64,000 nt of DNA from Pseudomonas gingeri (GCF_013385425.1 NZ_JACAQA010000005.1:330549-394548), one strand, 5' to 3'; positions 1-9,093 are shown, counted from the stretch's first letter. Program-made: numbers and translations. The notes: generated by a model not told the origin, from the letters alone.

Positions 1-83
1 AATATGATTTTGATCTGAACTCAGTGTGGTTCGCTATATCGGGTTATAACGATATAGGCTGGCGAGGTGCTAAGCTGTCGACC

Positions 84-677
84 ATGAATTATCTCGCACA
101 CCTGCATCTGGGCGGCCAGCGCCCGGAACAACTGCTCGGCAGCCTCTATGGCGATTTCGTCAAGGGTCGCGTGCAAGGGCAGTTCACCCCCTCGATCGAA
201 GCGGCGATTCAGCTGCATCGCCATATCGATGTGTTTACCGATCGGCACCCGTTGGTGGGTCAGTCCTTGTCGCGGTTTTCCCTGACACGGCGGCGCTATG
301 CCGGGATCGCCCTGGATGTGTTCTTCGATCACTGCCTGGCGCGGGATTGGGCGCTCTATGCCGAAGGCGAATTGGACAGCTTTACCGCCCAGGTCTATCG
401 CGTGCTGGAAAGTGAGAGGAATCTGCCGGGGCGTCTGGCCGAGATCGTGCCTTATATGGTGGCGAACGACTGGCTGGGTTCCTACCGCGATTTCGAGGTG
501 CTGGGACAGGTGTTGCGAGGGATTTCGCGGCGTTTGTCGCGGCCGGAGGCGCTGCTGCATGCGATGGGCGAATTGGAGGGGTTGTATGAGCCGTTGAGCG
601 AGGACTTCCGGCTGTTCTATCCCGAGCTGCTGGCGTTTTCCCGCGCTCACTCGCTGAGTGAGCGCGACCCCCTGTAG
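84..677 (+). CDS. acpH: ACP phosphodiesterase
   Basis: Acyl-carrier-protein phosphodiesterase, a cytoplasmic enzyme that removes the 4'-phosphopantetheine group from holo-ACP to give apo-ACP. The 197-aa product starts MNYLAHLHLG and continues with GSLYGDFVKG and a histidine-rich stretch (IQLHRHIDVFTD), which are hallmarks of the AcpH family, and the length is the family norm. The ATG at 84 is chosen because homologues begin MNYLAHLHL; the in-frame extension to 24 adds unrelated residues. A GAGGTG stretch lies about 13 nt upstream. It stands alone, convergent with olsA. Family call is firm. Confidence 0.9.
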   Translation: MNYLAHLHLGGQRPEQLLGSLYGDFVKGRVQGQFTPSIEAAIQLHRHIDVFTDRHPLVGQSLSRFSLTRRRYAGIALDVFFDHCLARDWALYAEGELDSFTAQVYRVLESERNLPGRLAEIVPYMVANDWLGSYRDFEVLGQVLRGISRRLSRPEALLHAMGELEGLYEPLSEDFRLFYPELLAFSRAHSLSERDPL

Positions 678-693
678 CCTGGCTCGCCGGGTT

Positions 694-1506
694 TTATGCC
701 GCTTCCGATCGAGCCGTTTCGGTTTCGGCCTGACGCGGTGCCGAACGTTTCACTTGCGCCACCTCACCGAACAACGCCATCTGAACCGCCTGTTGCGCCT
801 GGAAGGCCAGCGCCGCGCGTTCCTGACCGTTGCAGGCGATCGGTTCGAGAATCTGGATCTCCACATCGCCCTGGTCGTTGGAAAACAGGCGCATCAGGTG
901 CGAGAGCAGATCGTCGTCGCCAATGAACGGGGCCAGCAGGTCCGGCTTGCCGTCGCGCAGATAACGAATGGCCACCGGTTGCAAGGCCACGTCCGCATCA
1001 ATCGCCGCCGACAGCAGGCGACCATGGAAGGTGCGCAGCGAACGACCGTCGGTGGTGGTGCCCTCCGGAAACATCAGCAAGGGGTGTTGCTGCTCCAGGT
1101 GACGGGTCATCTGCTTGCGGATCAGTTGGCTGTCGCCCGAGCCACGGCGGATGAACAGGCTGCCGGCTTTCGCCGCCAACCACCCGGCCACTGGCCAGGT
1201 CCGTACTTCGGCCTTGGACAGGAAGGACATCGGGGCCAAGCCGCCGAGCAGGGCGATATCGGTCCAGGACACGTGGTTGCTGACCCACAGCATCGGCCGG
1301 CTCGGCAGTTCGCCGCGCACGGTTACGCGAAAGGGCAGGGCATTGCTCAGGCGCGCCATGAAAAAGCGTGACCAGCGTTGCCGCCGGACCATGGAGTTGG
1401 CGACCCCCAGGCGTTCGAAAACCCCGAATACGCTGGCCATGCTCAGGCCGAGCCCCACCACCACCAGCACCCGTGCGATGCGGCCGTATACCCGTAGGCG
1501 GCTCAT
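694..1506 (-). CDS. olsA: Lyso-ornithine lipid O-acyltransferase
   Basis: Second enzyme of ornithine-lipid synthesis; it O-acylates lyso-ornithine lipid and belongs to the PlsC/LPLAT superfamily. The 270-aa protein has an N-terminal hydrophobic segment (VLVVVGLGLSM), the catalytic HX4D motif in SNHVSWTDIALL and the FPEGTTTDG substrate motif. The start at 1506 (MSRLRVYG) overlaps the olsB stop by one base (TGATG), which indicates translational coupling. In pseudomonads olsBA is typically induced by phosphate starvation to replace phospholipids; no Pho box was identified here. The C-terminal 20 residues are Arg/Ala/Glu rich. Confidence 0.88.
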   Translation of the reverse strand: MSRLRVYGRIARVLVVVGLGLSMASVFGVFERLGVANSMVRRQRWSRFFMARLSNALPFRVTVRGELPSRPMLWVSNHVSWTDIALLGGLAPMSFLSKAEVRTWPVAGWLAAKAGSLFIRRGSGDSQLIRKQMTRHLEQQHPLLMFPEGTTTDGRSLRTFHGRLLSAAIDADVALQPVAIRYLRDGKPDLLAPFIGDDDLLSHLMRLFSNDQGDVEIQILEPIACNGQERAALAFQAQQAVQMALFGEVAQVKRSAPRQAETETARSEAA

Positions 1507-2261
1507 CAGACTGCCGCCTTGAAGTGCCGCGCATAGCGTGGGCACAAGTCGTCGCGCTTGAGCAGGATAAATACGTCGGCTACCTGGAAGTCTTCGTCCC
1601 AGCACGGCTCGCCGCAGATCTTCGCGCCCAGGCGCATGTAGGCCTTGAGCAAAGGAGGCATTTCGGCGATGACGTTGCCGGGAATATCCAGTGACGGCAG
1701 CGGCTTTTTCGGTTCGGCGCGCAGGTGCTCGTTGCACAGGTAGCGTTCGCGCAGGCGCTGCATGATCGCCTGGGCCTGGATTCCGCCGTCCTGCATCGAG
1801 ATGCTGGCGCACCCCATCAGGTAGCTGTAGCCGCCTTCGTTGAGGATTTCGGCCAGTTCGCTCCAGAGCACGGCGATGGTACCGCCATTGCGGTAGGCCG
1901 GATCGACGCAGGTACGGCCGATTTCCAGGATCGGCCCTTGCAGATGGCCCAGACCGTGGAGGCTGAATTCTTCTTCGCTGTAGTAACGGCCCAGGGTGTT
2001 GGCGGCCTTGTGGTCGAGCAGGCGGGTGGTGGCCACCAGGCGACCGCTGTTCAGGTCGCGCACGCCGATATGGGCGCAGTGCACATCATAATCATCCATG
2101 TCCAGGCCCAGTTCAGCGCCCTTGAGCTTGGCATTGAATTCGCCGCTGAAGACGTTGAAGCGCAAGGCCTGGGCTTCTTGCAATGCCGCGGCGCCCAACA
2201 GGCGTTCGGCTTGCAGGCGGCGTTCACTGCCGGTGTCGCTGATGCGGGCGATCTGGGTCAT
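1506..2261 (-). CDS. olsB: L-ornithine N(alpha)-acyltransferase
   Basis: GNAT-fold acyltransferase that transfers a 3-hydroxyacyl chain from ACP to the alpha-amino group of ornithine, the first step of ornithine-lipid synthesis. The 251-aa protein contains the family sequence [10 protein letters not shown], then [10 protein letters not shown] and the [17 protein letters not shown] acyl-donor region. It is upstream of and translationally coupled to olsA, so the two enzymes form one transcription unit read leftward. The start codon lies just downstream of GGAGACTCGTA, a usable ribosome-binding site. Confidence 0.9.
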   Translation of the reverse strand: MTQIARISDTGSERRLQAERLLGAAALQEAQALRFNVFSGEFNAKLKGAELGLDMDDYDVHCAHIGVRDLNSGRLVATTRLLDHKAANTLGRYYSEEEFSLHGLGHLQGPILEIGRTCVDPAYRNGGTIAVLWSELAEILNEGGYSYLMGCASISMQDGGIQAQAIMQRLRERYLCNEHLRAEPKKPLPSLDIPGNVIAEMPPLLKAYMRLGAKICGEPCWDEDFQVADVFILLKRDDLCPRYARHFKAAV

Positions 2262-2428
2262 TACGAGTCTCCGGTTGCCGGCCAGGGGTGCGGCCAGTCG
2301 ACTTTGTTGTGCAAAGTCAGGCTATTTAGCCCCGGTGTCATCGCCATGAAGCTTTGGTGATGCTTATATGACAGGGTCCCGGGATGGGCCACTCAAGGCG
2401 CCGAGACCTTGAATACTCCCCAAAACCC

Positions 2429-2502
2429 GTAGGAGCAGGGCTTGCCCGCGAAGGCGTCCTTGAGAACGCAAAAGGCTTCGCTGGCAAGCCCTGCTCCCAC
2501 AG
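2429..2502. repeat. REP palindrome pair
   Basis: Two inverted copies of the pseudomonad REP sequence (GTAGGAGCAGGGCTTGCCC... and ...GGCAAGCCCTGCTCCCAC) separated by about 30 bases, between olsB and the next gene. Related copies occur near 43.0, 52.4, 52.6, 58.1 and 63.8 kb. They can fold into long stem-loops and are usually intergenic. Confidence 0.8.
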
Positions 2503-2591
2503 GTTTTATATTCGTCCTCGGAGAGTCCGTGCCCCGGACTGTCATCAAACGCGCTTAAGCTGGCGCGAGGCTATTTCTGCGAGCGGGCTCC

Positions 2592-3692
2592 ATGTCCAAG
2601 GGTTCGACCTTTTTTCCTGCCTTGTTGTTGGCGTTCTGCGTCACCGCGCGTGCCGAGGTCTGGCCGGCTGAAGACTGGTCCCTGGGGCCGCAGGTGTCCG
2701 GGCCGGCGGTTGCAGCCCTGGAGTCCTACGCGTTTCCCGCCCGTGACGATGACACGCGAAAAGGCATTCGCAGCGATGCGCTGTTGGTGATTCGCCATGG
2801 CCAGATCGTCTATGAGCGTTATGCCGGTCCCACCAGCGTCAACACCCCGCACCTCACCTGGTCCGTCAGCAAAAGCGTGATGGCCGCCGTGCTTGGCGTG
2901 GCCTATGGCCAAGGCCTGTTCCAGCTGCATGATTCGGCGGCGCGCTTCTATCGACCCATGCGCGCCCATCCCAATGTGACCCTGGAACACCTGATGAACT
3001 GGTCCTCCGGTATCGACTGGCAGGAGGACTACGAATACGCGCCGCTGAAGTCATCGGTGGTGGCGATGCTCTACACCCTTGGGCACACCGATATGGCTGG
3101 CTACACCGCCGGCCATGGTGAGTTCGCCCGGCCGGGGCAGGCCTTCCGTTATTCCAGTGGCGACAGCAACGTACTGTCCGCCGCCTTGCGCCGGATTGTT
3201 GGTGCCAAGCGTTACCCGAACTATCCCTGGACAGCTCTGTTTGACCCGCTGGGTATTCGCAGCGCGGTCTGGGAGCGCGATGCCAGCGGCACTTTCGTGG
3301 CCTCGTCCTATGTCTATATGACGGCGAGGGATCTGGCGCGGATCGGCCTGTTGATGGAGCGCGAGGGACGCTGGGGGGAACGGCAACTGCTGCCCAGGGC
3401 CTGGGTGAATTTCAACCTGCGGCCCTTCGCCGGCTACAAACCAGGGCAGGACGAAGCCGTGGGCGGCGGCCAGTGGTGGCTCAATCGTTCGATCAAGGGC
3501 GCCGCCAAGCCTTGGCCGGATGCGCCGCCGGACACCTTCGCCGCCCTCGGGCATTGGGGCCAGGTGTTGTACGTGATCCCCAGCGCGGACCTGGTCATCG
3601 TGCGCTACGGCGATGACCGCGACGGCAGCTACCGGCACAACGAACTGCTCAAACGAGCACTGGCGGCGTTCGCGCCGACGGTGGCGCCATGA
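2592..3692 (+). CDS. Secreted serine hydrolase, beta-lactamase fold
   Basis: A 366-aa exported protein of the class C beta-lactamase/esterase superfamily. An N-terminal signal peptide (residues 1-21, FPALLLAFCVTARA) precedes the catalytic domain. The SxxK motif is SVSK at residues 91-94, a YSS (Y-x-S/N) motif occurs in FRYSSGDSNV, and GHWGQ replaces the third-box K/H-T/S-G. The physiological substrate cannot be read from sequence; homologues include esterases and peptidases of cell-wall or nylon-oligomer type. The stop overlaps the next start by four bases (ATGA), so the two are co-translated. Confidence 0.82.
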   Translation: MSKGSTFFPALLLAFCVTARAEVWPAEDWSLGPQVSGPAVAALESYAFPARDDDTRKGIRSDALLVIRHGQIVYERYAGPTSVNTPHLTWSVSKSVMAAVLGVAYGQGLFQLHDSAARFYRPMRAHPNVTLEHLMNWSSGIDWQEDYEYAPLKSSVVAMLYTLGHTDMAGYTAGHGEFARPGQAFRYSSGDSNVLSAALRRIVGAKRYPNYPWTALFDPLGIRSAVWERDASGTFVASSYVYMTARDLARIGLLMEREGRWGERQLLPRAWVNFNLRPFAGYKPGQDEAVGGGQWWLNRSIKGAAKPWPDAPPDTFAALGHWGQVLYVIPSADLVIVRYGDDRDGSYRHNELLKRALAAFAPTVAP

Positions 3693-4018
3693 GTACCAAG
3701 GGATTTGTGCGCCGGCGTCCGCTGGTCAGTCTGTTGTTGGTGTTGCTGGTGGCCCTGGGCACCTGGACCTGGTATGAGCGGCAGGCCTTGCACGCCTTTC
3801 CGGGGATCATCAGCGCCTATACCGCCAAGGAATACTGTTCCTGCCGTTATGTGATGAACAATTCGGCGGACTATTGCCTGGGGTACGTCAAACAGTCGGT
3901 TCCGGTCAGTGATTTCCATGATGATCCCCAGCAACACCGGGTCACCGCCCGGGGGCTGGGGCGCAGCAGCAGTGCTGTCTGGGTTGGCCCGCGCGAGGGC
4001 TGCCGGCTGGAGCCCTGA
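3689..4018 (+). CDS. Small membrane-anchored protein partner of the serine hydrolase
   Basis: A 109-aa protein with one N-terminal transmembrane or signal-anchor segment (PLVSLLLVLLVALGTWTW, residues 11-28) and a short extracytoplasmic domain containing a CSC motif and two more cysteines (DYCLGYV, EGCRLEP), suggesting disulfides in the periplasm. It overlaps the hydrolase gene by ATGA, so the two probably act together. I do not recognise a characterised family; some pseudomonad copies carry an amidase label, but nothing here shows amidase catalytic residues. Confidence 0.7.
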   Translation: MSTKGFVRRRPLVSLLLVLLVALGTWTWYERQALHAFPGIISAYTAKEYCSCRYVMNNSADYCLGYVKQSVPVSDFHDDPQQHRVTARGLGRSSSAVWVGPREGCRLEP

Positions 4019-4082
4019 TCCGTGGTTTGCCACCTCTATCCGTGGCGGGTAAGGTGGTGCCTACGTTCAATCAGGAGCTTGC

Positions 4083-4661
4083 ATGCACCGGTCCCGCCTA
4101 TTTCTGGCCCTGCTCGGGGTGCTCGCCCTGCCGGCACAGGCCAACTGGTACCTGGACAATGAGTCCTCACGCCTGTCGTTCATCAGCACCCACAACGCCG
4201 ATATTTCCGAAGTCCATCGTTTCCTGACCTTGCACGGCAAGATCGACGGTCGGGGCCTGGCGACCCTGGAAGTGGAACTGGAGTCGGTCAGCACTGGCAT
4301 TCCCCTGCGCGACGAGCGCTTGCGTCGCGACCTGTTCGAGATCAAGACCTGGCCCGAGGCGCAGATCGTCGCGCAGATCAATGTCCAGCCGATCAGCGAC
4401 CTGGCGTCTGGCGCACAACTGGAGCTGCGTCTGCCGCTGGTGGTGAAGCTGCGCGGCAAGGAGCACAGCTACAACGCCGAACTGCTGGCGACCCGACTCG
4501 ATGACCGGCGTTTCCAGGTGGTGACCCTGGAGCCGTTGGTGCTGCATGCCGAAGACTTCGACCTGCTGCCAGGGCTGGCGACATTACGCAAGGCCGCCGG
4601 TCTGTCGGCCATCAGTTTGTCGGTACCGGTGGGCGCGGTACTGATTTTCGCGGCGCGCTGA
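4083..4661 (+). CDS. YceI-family periplasmic lipid-binding-like protein
   Basis: A 192-aa protein with a clear signal peptide (MHRSRLFLALLGVLALPAQA) and a YceI/lipocalin-like beta-barrel domain: WYLDNESSRLSFISTH at the start of the mature chain and SVSTGIPLRDERLRRDLFE in the middle. Members bind polyisoprenoid-type lipids, but the ligand is not predictable. A GGAGCTTGC ribosome-binding site precedes the ATG. Only one base separates its stop from the next gene, a phospholipase-D-type synthase, so a joint role in envelope lipids is plausible but inferred. Confidence 0.83.
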   Translation: MHRSRLFLALLGVLALPAQANWYLDNESSRLSFISTHNADISEVHRFLTLHGKIDGRGLATLEVELESVSTGIPLRDERLRRDLFEIKTWPEAQIVAQINVQPISDLASGAQLELRLPLVVKLRGKEHSYNAELLATRLDDRRFQVVTLEPLVLHAEDFDLLPGLATLRKAAGLSAISLSVPVGAVLIFAAR

Positions 4662-4662
4662 C

Positions 4663-5820
4663 ATGGCCGGGGCGATCTTCCCTTGGCGGGCCGACAACGC
4701 TTTCGAACTGTTGATCGACGGCCCGAATTTTTTCCCACGGATGTTTGAGGCGATTGCCCGGGCCGAGCGGCAGGTGGAGCTGGAGCTCTATCTGGTGGAG
4801 GCCGGTGCCTGTGCCGAGGCCATGGTCCGGGTGCTGGCCGAAGCGGCCGAACGGGGCGTGCGGGTGCGTTGCCTGTTCGATGATTACGGCAGCCTTGCGT
4901 TTACCCTTGGCCTGCGTCGACGCTTGACCGAGGCCGGGGTCGAGTTGCGTTTCTACAATCGTCTGAGCTGGCGCCGTTGGGTACGTAACCTCTACCGCGA
5001 TCATCGCAAGCTCTTGTTGGTGGATCAGTCCCTGGCGGTGGTCGGCGGTACCGGTGTTACCGATGAATTCTGGACCCCGGGCGAAGAGCGCTTCGAATGG
5101 CACGAAGTCATGGTGCGGATCAGCGGTCCCCTGGTACTTGACTGGCAACTGCTGTTCGACCGCCAGTGGCTGGCCAACGCCCAGCGTGCGGCCTGGAAAC
5201 CCGTAACGCCTTTCGGTCTGCCACGCCTGCCGCGGGTTCCACCGGCCGGGCAGGGCCTGGGCCGGGTAGCCTACGCCGATGCCCGGCAGCACCGGGACAT
5301 TCTGCGCTCTCTGGTGCGGGCGCTGAACAGCGGCCAGGAGCGCGTCTGGTTAGCGACCCCGTATTTCCTGCCGACCTGGAAAGTCCGCCGCTCCCTACGT
5401 CGGGCCGCCAATCGAGGCATCGATGTGCGGCTGCTGCTGACCGGGCCGCGTACCGATCATCCCTCGGTGCGCTATGCCGGCCATCGTTATTATCCGCGCC
5501 TGCTCAGGGCCGGGGTGCAGATTTTCGAGTACCAGCCGTGCTTCCTGCATCTGAAAATGGTGCTGATCGATGACTGGGTCAGCATTGGCTCGTGCAATTT
5601 CGATCACTGGAACCTGCGCTTCAACCTGGAGGCCAATCTCGAAGCCCTCGATCCGTCGTTGACCCGGGCGGTGGAGGCCAGTTTCCTCTACGATTTCGCC
5701 CTCAGCGAGCCGGTCAGCCTGCAGGACTGGAAGGCACGGCCGCTATGGCGGCGGGTCAAGCAGCGGCTATGGGGTTGGGTTGATCGGTTGGTAGTCAATG
5801 CGCTGAATCGGCGGGGTTGA
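4663..5820 (+). CDS. Cardiolipin synthase, ClsB type
   Basis: A 385-aa phospholipase-D superfamily transphosphatidylase. Both HKD motifs are complete: HRKLLLVDQ in the N-terminal half and HLKMVLIDD followed by SIGSCNFD in the C-terminal half. The length and the absence of N-terminal membrane helices fit ClsB rather than ClsA. It would make cardiolipin at the inner membrane. It follows the YceI gene by one base and is likely co-transcribed with it. ClsB is favoured, though other PLD-like phosphatidyltransferases cannot be excluded. Confidence 0.85.
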   Translation: MAGAIFPWRADNAFELLIDGPNFFPRMFEAIARAERQVELELYLVEAGACAEAMVRVLAEAAERGVRVRCLFDDYGSLAFTLGLRRRLTEAGVELRFYNRLSWRRWVRNLYRDHRKLLLVDQSLAVVGGTGVTDEFWTPGEERFEWHEVMVRISGPLVLDWQLLFDRQWLANAQRAAWKPVTPFGLPRLPRVPPAGQGLGRVAYADARQHRDILRSLVRALNSGQERVWLATPYFLPTWKVRRSLRRAANRGIDVRLLLTGPRTDHPSVRYAGHRYYPRLLRAGVQIFEYQPCFLHLKMVLIDDWVSIGSCNFDHWNLRFNLEANLEALDPSLTRAVEASFLYDFALSEPVSLQDWKARPLWRRVKQRLWGWVDRLVVNALNRRG

Positions 5821-5860
5821 TAGACTCCAGTCCAATACGCCTTGCGCCCAGGAATTGCCG

Positions 5861-6499
5861 ATGACTGCTTCGTTGCTCATGGCTGTGCTCGCCTCCGGCT
5901 TTATCTACGGCATTACCCCGGGGCCCGGTGTGCTGGCGGTCTTTGGCATCGGTGCAGCCCGCGGACGGGTGGCGGGGGCGGGGTTTCTCTGTGGGCACTT
6001 GTTGGGCGATGTGATCTGGTGCAGCACGGCGCTGGTGGCCATCGTCGGTGCCCGGGAAATCGGCAGCAGTGCGTTCGATATCCTTGGTGTACTCAGCGGT
6101 CTCTACCTGTTCTGGCTGGGTCTGCGGGCGATCCGCACCCGGCGCTCCAGTGCCGAGACGCCCCAGGGCGCGGCGCGGCAACCCTTCGTACACGGCATCC
6201 TGTTCGGCCTGACCAACCCCAAGGCTTACCCGGTGGCGGTCGCAACTTTTACTGCCTTGCTTTCCAGTCGTGCCGAACTGTTGCAGTGGTCGATGTTGCC
6301 TTGGCTGATTTTTCTCAGTTTCCTTGGCGGTGTCGCGGCATACGCTATCCTCATTGGTGTTGTCGGTGCCCGGCGGGTCAGGACGTTTTACCAGCGGCAC
6401 GAGTTGATAATCACCCGCTTATGTGGCGTGATGTTTATCGGCTTCGCCATCAATGCGCTGGTCCATGCGTTGCCGGGATTGATGCCGAACAAGGCTTGA
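5861..6499 (+). CDS. LysE/RhtB-family amino-acid exporter
   Basis: A 212-aa polytopic inner-membrane protein with about six hydrophobic segments. The LysE/RhtB signature occurs near the N terminus (GFIYGITPGPGVLAVFGIG) and GLTNPKAYPVAV follows in the middle. The family exports amino acids or related small molecules; the substrate is unknown. The ATG at 5861 is preferred over the TTG two codons upstream because CCAGGA lies 7-8 nt ahead of it. Confidence 0.85.
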   Translation: MTASLLMAVLASGFIYGITPGPGVLAVFGIGAARGRVAGAGFLCGHLLGDVIWCSTALVAIVGAREIGSSAFDILGVLSGLYLFWLGLRAIRTRRSSAETPQGAARQPFVHGILFGLTNPKAYPVAVATFTALLSSRAELLQWSMLPWLIFLSFLGGVAAYAILIGVVGARRVRTFYQRHELIITRLCGVMFIGFAINALVHALPGLMPNKA

Positions 6500-6580
6500 A
6501 TCTGCTGCAAGGGGAGGGCAGGAAGCCGGTGTTTCCATGGATAGATGCTGACGCTTACTTTTTTGGGCGATCTCTTTCTG

Positions 6581-7858
6581 ATGGAATCCAAGACTGTCAC
6601 ACCGCTGGCCAGCTTTATCGACCTGTTGATGGACGCCGTGTGCGCGGTGGATATCGAAGGGCGATTCGTTTTTGTCAGCGCCGCCTGCGAGCGGATCTTC
6701 GGCTACACCCAGGGCGAACTGATCGGTATGCCGATGATCAACCTGGTGCTGCCGGCAGACCGCGAGCGCACGTTGATGGCCGCCAGCGAAATCATGGGCG
6801 GCCAGCCCAAACCGTATTTTGAAAACCGCTATGTGCGCAAAGATGGCCAGGTGGTGCATATCATGTGGTCGGCGCGCTGGTCCGAGGTCGACCAGTTGCG
6901 TATCGCCGTGGCCCGGGATATCACCGAGCGCAAACTGGCGGAGTCCCGGCAGGCGGCGCTCTACGCGATTTCCGAGGCCGCCCACGCCACCGAGGATCTG
7001 CTGGCGCTGTTCCAGCGGGTGCACCAGATCATCGGCGAATGGCTGCCGGCGGAGAACTTTTGCGTGGCGCTTTACGATCAGCAGCGCGATCAGCTGAGTT
7101 TTCCCTACCATATTGACGACCGCCGCCAACCGCACACGGTCGACCGTAACTGTGCCGAGATCGTGCGCAGCGGCCAGCCCCTGTTGCTGAACATTGAAGG
7201 CGCACCCTCTTGCCTGGGCGTGCCGTTGAATTCACAGAACGGCACCATTGGTGCGTTGTTGGTAAAAAGCAGCGGTGGCGAGCGCTACACCGAACACGAC
7301 CTGGAACTGCTGCAATTCGTCTCGGCCCAGGTCGCGGCGGCTATCGAGCGCAAGCAATTGCATGCACGCCTGGAGTACATGGCGCGCTACGATCAACTGA
7401 CTCATCTGCCCAACCGGGCTTTCCTCCACGAGCGCCTGAAGAGCGCATTGGTCCGGGCGCGGAGCGAGGGGGCGTTACTGGCGTTGCTTTATGTCGATCT
7501 GGACAAATTCAAGCAGGTCAACGACAGCTTTGGACATGCGGTGGGCGATCTGCTCCTGCAGGAAGTGGCCCGGCGCCTGCAACGATGTGTCCGGGATACC
7601 GATACCGTGGCGCGTATCGGTGGTGACGAATTCGTTATTCTGCTGGAGCATCTGCAACTGCCGGAGCACGCGAACCGGGTGGCCGACAAGGTCCGCAGCC
7701 TGCTGCGCGAGCCCGTGTTATGGGAGGATTGCGGCCTGATCATCGTGGCGAGTATCGGGATTGCGCTGTATCCGGAAAATGGCGAAGAAGCACAGCAACT
7801 GTTCAAGCACGCGGATGAGGCGATGTATGGGGTCAAGCGGGGGGCGGTGGCGCACTGA
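6581..7858 (+). CDS. Diguanylate cyclase with PAS and GAF sensor domains
   Basis: A 425-aa cytoplasmic signalling protein. A PAS domain (VDIEGRFVFVSAACERIFGY) with a PAC tail (RIAVARDITERK) is followed by a GAF domain and a C-terminal GGDEF domain. The active-site motif GGDEF is intact, and an RDTD inhibitory I-site lies five residues upstream, so c-di-GMP synthesis with product inhibition is expected. There is no EAL domain and no membrane segment, so the signal is intracellular. An in-frame ATG at 6545 would add 12 hydrophobic residues; MESKTV is preferred because the PAS domain follows directly, but neither start has a strong ribosome-binding site. Confidence 0.85.
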   Translation: MESKTVTPLASFIDLLMDAVCAVDIEGRFVFVSAACERIFGYTQGELIGMPMINLVLPADRERTLMAASEIMGGQPKPYFENRYVRKDGQVVHIMWSARWSEVDQLRIAVARDITERKLAESRQAALYAISEAAHATEDLLALFQRVHQIIGEWLPAENFCVALYDQQRDQLSFPYHIDDRRQPHTVDRNCAEIVRSGQPLLLNIEGAPSCLGVPLNSQNGTIGALLVKSSGGERYTEHDLELLQFVSAQVAAAIERKQLHARLEYMARYDQLTHLPNRAFLHERLKSALVRARSEGALLALLYVDLDKFKQVNDSFGHAVGDLLLQEVARRLQRCVRDTDTVARIGGDEFVILLEHLQLPEHANRVADKVRSLLREPVLWEDCGLIIVASIGIALYPENGEEAQQLFKHADEAMYGVKRGAVAH

Positions 7859-7962
7859 TAAAGGCGATTGTAGTGATTTGTATCTGTGTTTGTACAAAAT
7901 CGCTAAAGTTCGGTGGTTTCAGGTCGATGTCAAGGAGACCTAAACCTGAATGAGCTTCTGCC

Positions 7963-8388
7963 ATGGTTTCCATCAGTAGCGTTACCATCAATACCCCCAC
8001 TGTCGTTCCCGCATCGTCTGCGCTCGGTACTGCGAATTCCGCCAATGCCGGTAAAGACGGCAAGACCGAAGCTGAAAGCTCGACAGGGGTCAAGGTCAAT
8101 TTGTCCGGTGCCGGGGTCGATGCGTCCAAAGCCGCCCAGGCCCAGGCGGCGGCCTCGGAACCGCCGGGGATCAAGCAACTGCGCAAGCAGATCGAGCAGA
8201 TTCAGAAGATGATCGCCCAGAAACAGGCCGAACTGCAGCGACTTCAGGCGAACAAGAGCATGAGTCCGGATCAGAAGGCAGCGCAGGTCAACGCCCTGAA
8301 TACCGAGTTGTCGGCCCTGTTCGGGTCGTTGGCCACTCTGAACAGCTCGTTGATCTCGGCCTTGAAGAAGCAGGCTGACGGGAAGTAA
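7963..8388 (+). CDS. FlxA-like coiled-coil protein
   Basis: A 141-aa soluble protein of unknown function. Residues 1-65 are low-complexity, rich in Ser, Thr, Val and Ala. Residues 68-110 form a strongly predicted coiled coil (KQLRKQIEQIQKMIAQKQAE), and the C terminus is another amphipathic helix. This arrangement resembles the FlxA-like family, which has no defined activity. It is monocistronic, downstream of the GGDEF gene with a 104-base gap. No signal peptide. Confidence 0.6.
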   Translation: MVSISSVTINTPTVVPASSALGTANSANAGKDGKTEAESSTGVKVNLSGAGVDASKAAQAQAAASEPPGIKQLRKQIEQIQKMIAQKQAELQRLQANKSMSPDQKAAQVNALNTELSALFGSLATLNSSLISALKKQADGK

Positions 8389-8434
8389 CGGCTGATTCAG
8401 GTGGCAAGGCGTGATCAGGGTTGACCACGCTCTT

Positions 8435-8743
8435 TCAGGCTGCCGCGATGGAGGCAAATGTCAGGCCTGTGGCATGCACAACCCGTTTCATTGTGCGCAG
8501 TGTCGGATTGCCTTTTGGCGAGAGTGAGCGATAGAGGCTTTCCCGAGACAGGCCGGCTTTTTCGGCGATTTCCGCCATGCCGCCGCGTGCTTCGATCACA
8601 TGGCGCAATGCGGTTAGAAAGCCGGCCTCACCGCCGTCGGCATCCAGTTCTTCGAAGGCAAGCCGCAGGTATTCGACGGCAAACGCAGGATCGTTGCGAA
8701 TCATCTCGATCACACTTTGATCATGGCTACGCGATCTGTTCAT
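8435..8743 (-). CDS. Antitoxin with Xre-type HTH, HigA/HI1420-like
   Basis: A 102-aa DNA-binding antitoxin. The C-terminal half is a lambda-repressor-like helix-turn-helix (MAEIAEKAGLSRESLYRSL then GNPTLRTMKRVVHATGL), as in the HI1420-type antidote of HI1419/HI1420 modules. It would neutralise the upstream toxin and repress the operon through the palindrome at 9072-9093. The ATG at 8743 overlaps the toxin stop by four bases, which fixes the start. Confidence 0.85.
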   Translation of the reverse strand: MNRSRSHDQSVIEMIRNDPAFAVEYLRLAFEELDADGGEAGFLTALRHVIEARGGMAEIAEKAGLSRESLYRSLSPKGNPTLRTMKRVVHATGLTFASIAAA

Positions 8744-9063
8744 GTTGCCCTCCGCTGGTAATCGAGCCAGCACTCGATAGCGTGTTCTATACCGGCTTGC
8801 TGTTGGCGCTTGTCGCCGCCGGACAGCAGCAGAACCAGTTGCCTTCCCGCTTTTGCGTAGTAGACCCGGTAGCCGGGGCCGTGGTCGATATGCAACTCCC
8901 ATACCCCGTGTCCAACGGGTTTGCAGTCTCCGAAAGCCCCAGCAGCCATACGGTTGATGCGCAGGGTAATCCTTGCCTTTGCGGTCCTGTCCTTCAGGCG
9001 ATCCAGCCAGTCCTGGTAGAGGTCTCGGCCCGTGGCATTCAGATAATGGACAATGTCGTTCAT
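8740..9063 (-). CDS. RelE/HigB-superfamily toxin (addiction module killer)
   Basis: A 107-aa toxin of the HI1419 (RelE/ParE superfamily) type, expected to be a ribosome-dependent mRNA endonuclease. Supporting motifs are WLDRLKDRTAKARITLRINR, the GDCKPVGHGVWELHIDHG core and YRVYYAKAGRQLVLLLSGG. The toxin gene precedes the antitoxin, as in higBA-like modules. The start lies only eight bases from a perfect inverted repeat, implying tight autoregulation. Confidence 0.85.
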   Translation of the reverse strand: MNDIVHYLNATGRDLYQDWLDRLKDRTAKARITLRINRMAAGAFGDCKPVGHGVWELHIDHGPGYRVYYAKAGRQLVLLLSGGDKRQQQAGIEHAIECWLDYQRRAT

Positions 9064-9071
9064 TGGCTTTT

Positions 9072-9093
9072 AAAGTAGCTTTTAAGCTACTTT
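9072..9093. promoter_or_regulatory. Operator palindrome of the toxin-antitoxin operon
   Basis: Perfect 10-bp inverted repeat AAAGTAGCTT-TT-AAGCTACTTT placed eight bases upstream of the toxin start codon. Its position and symmetry are those of an autoregulatory operator bound by an Xre-type antitoxin. Inferred from position; no binding data. Confidence 0.75.
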
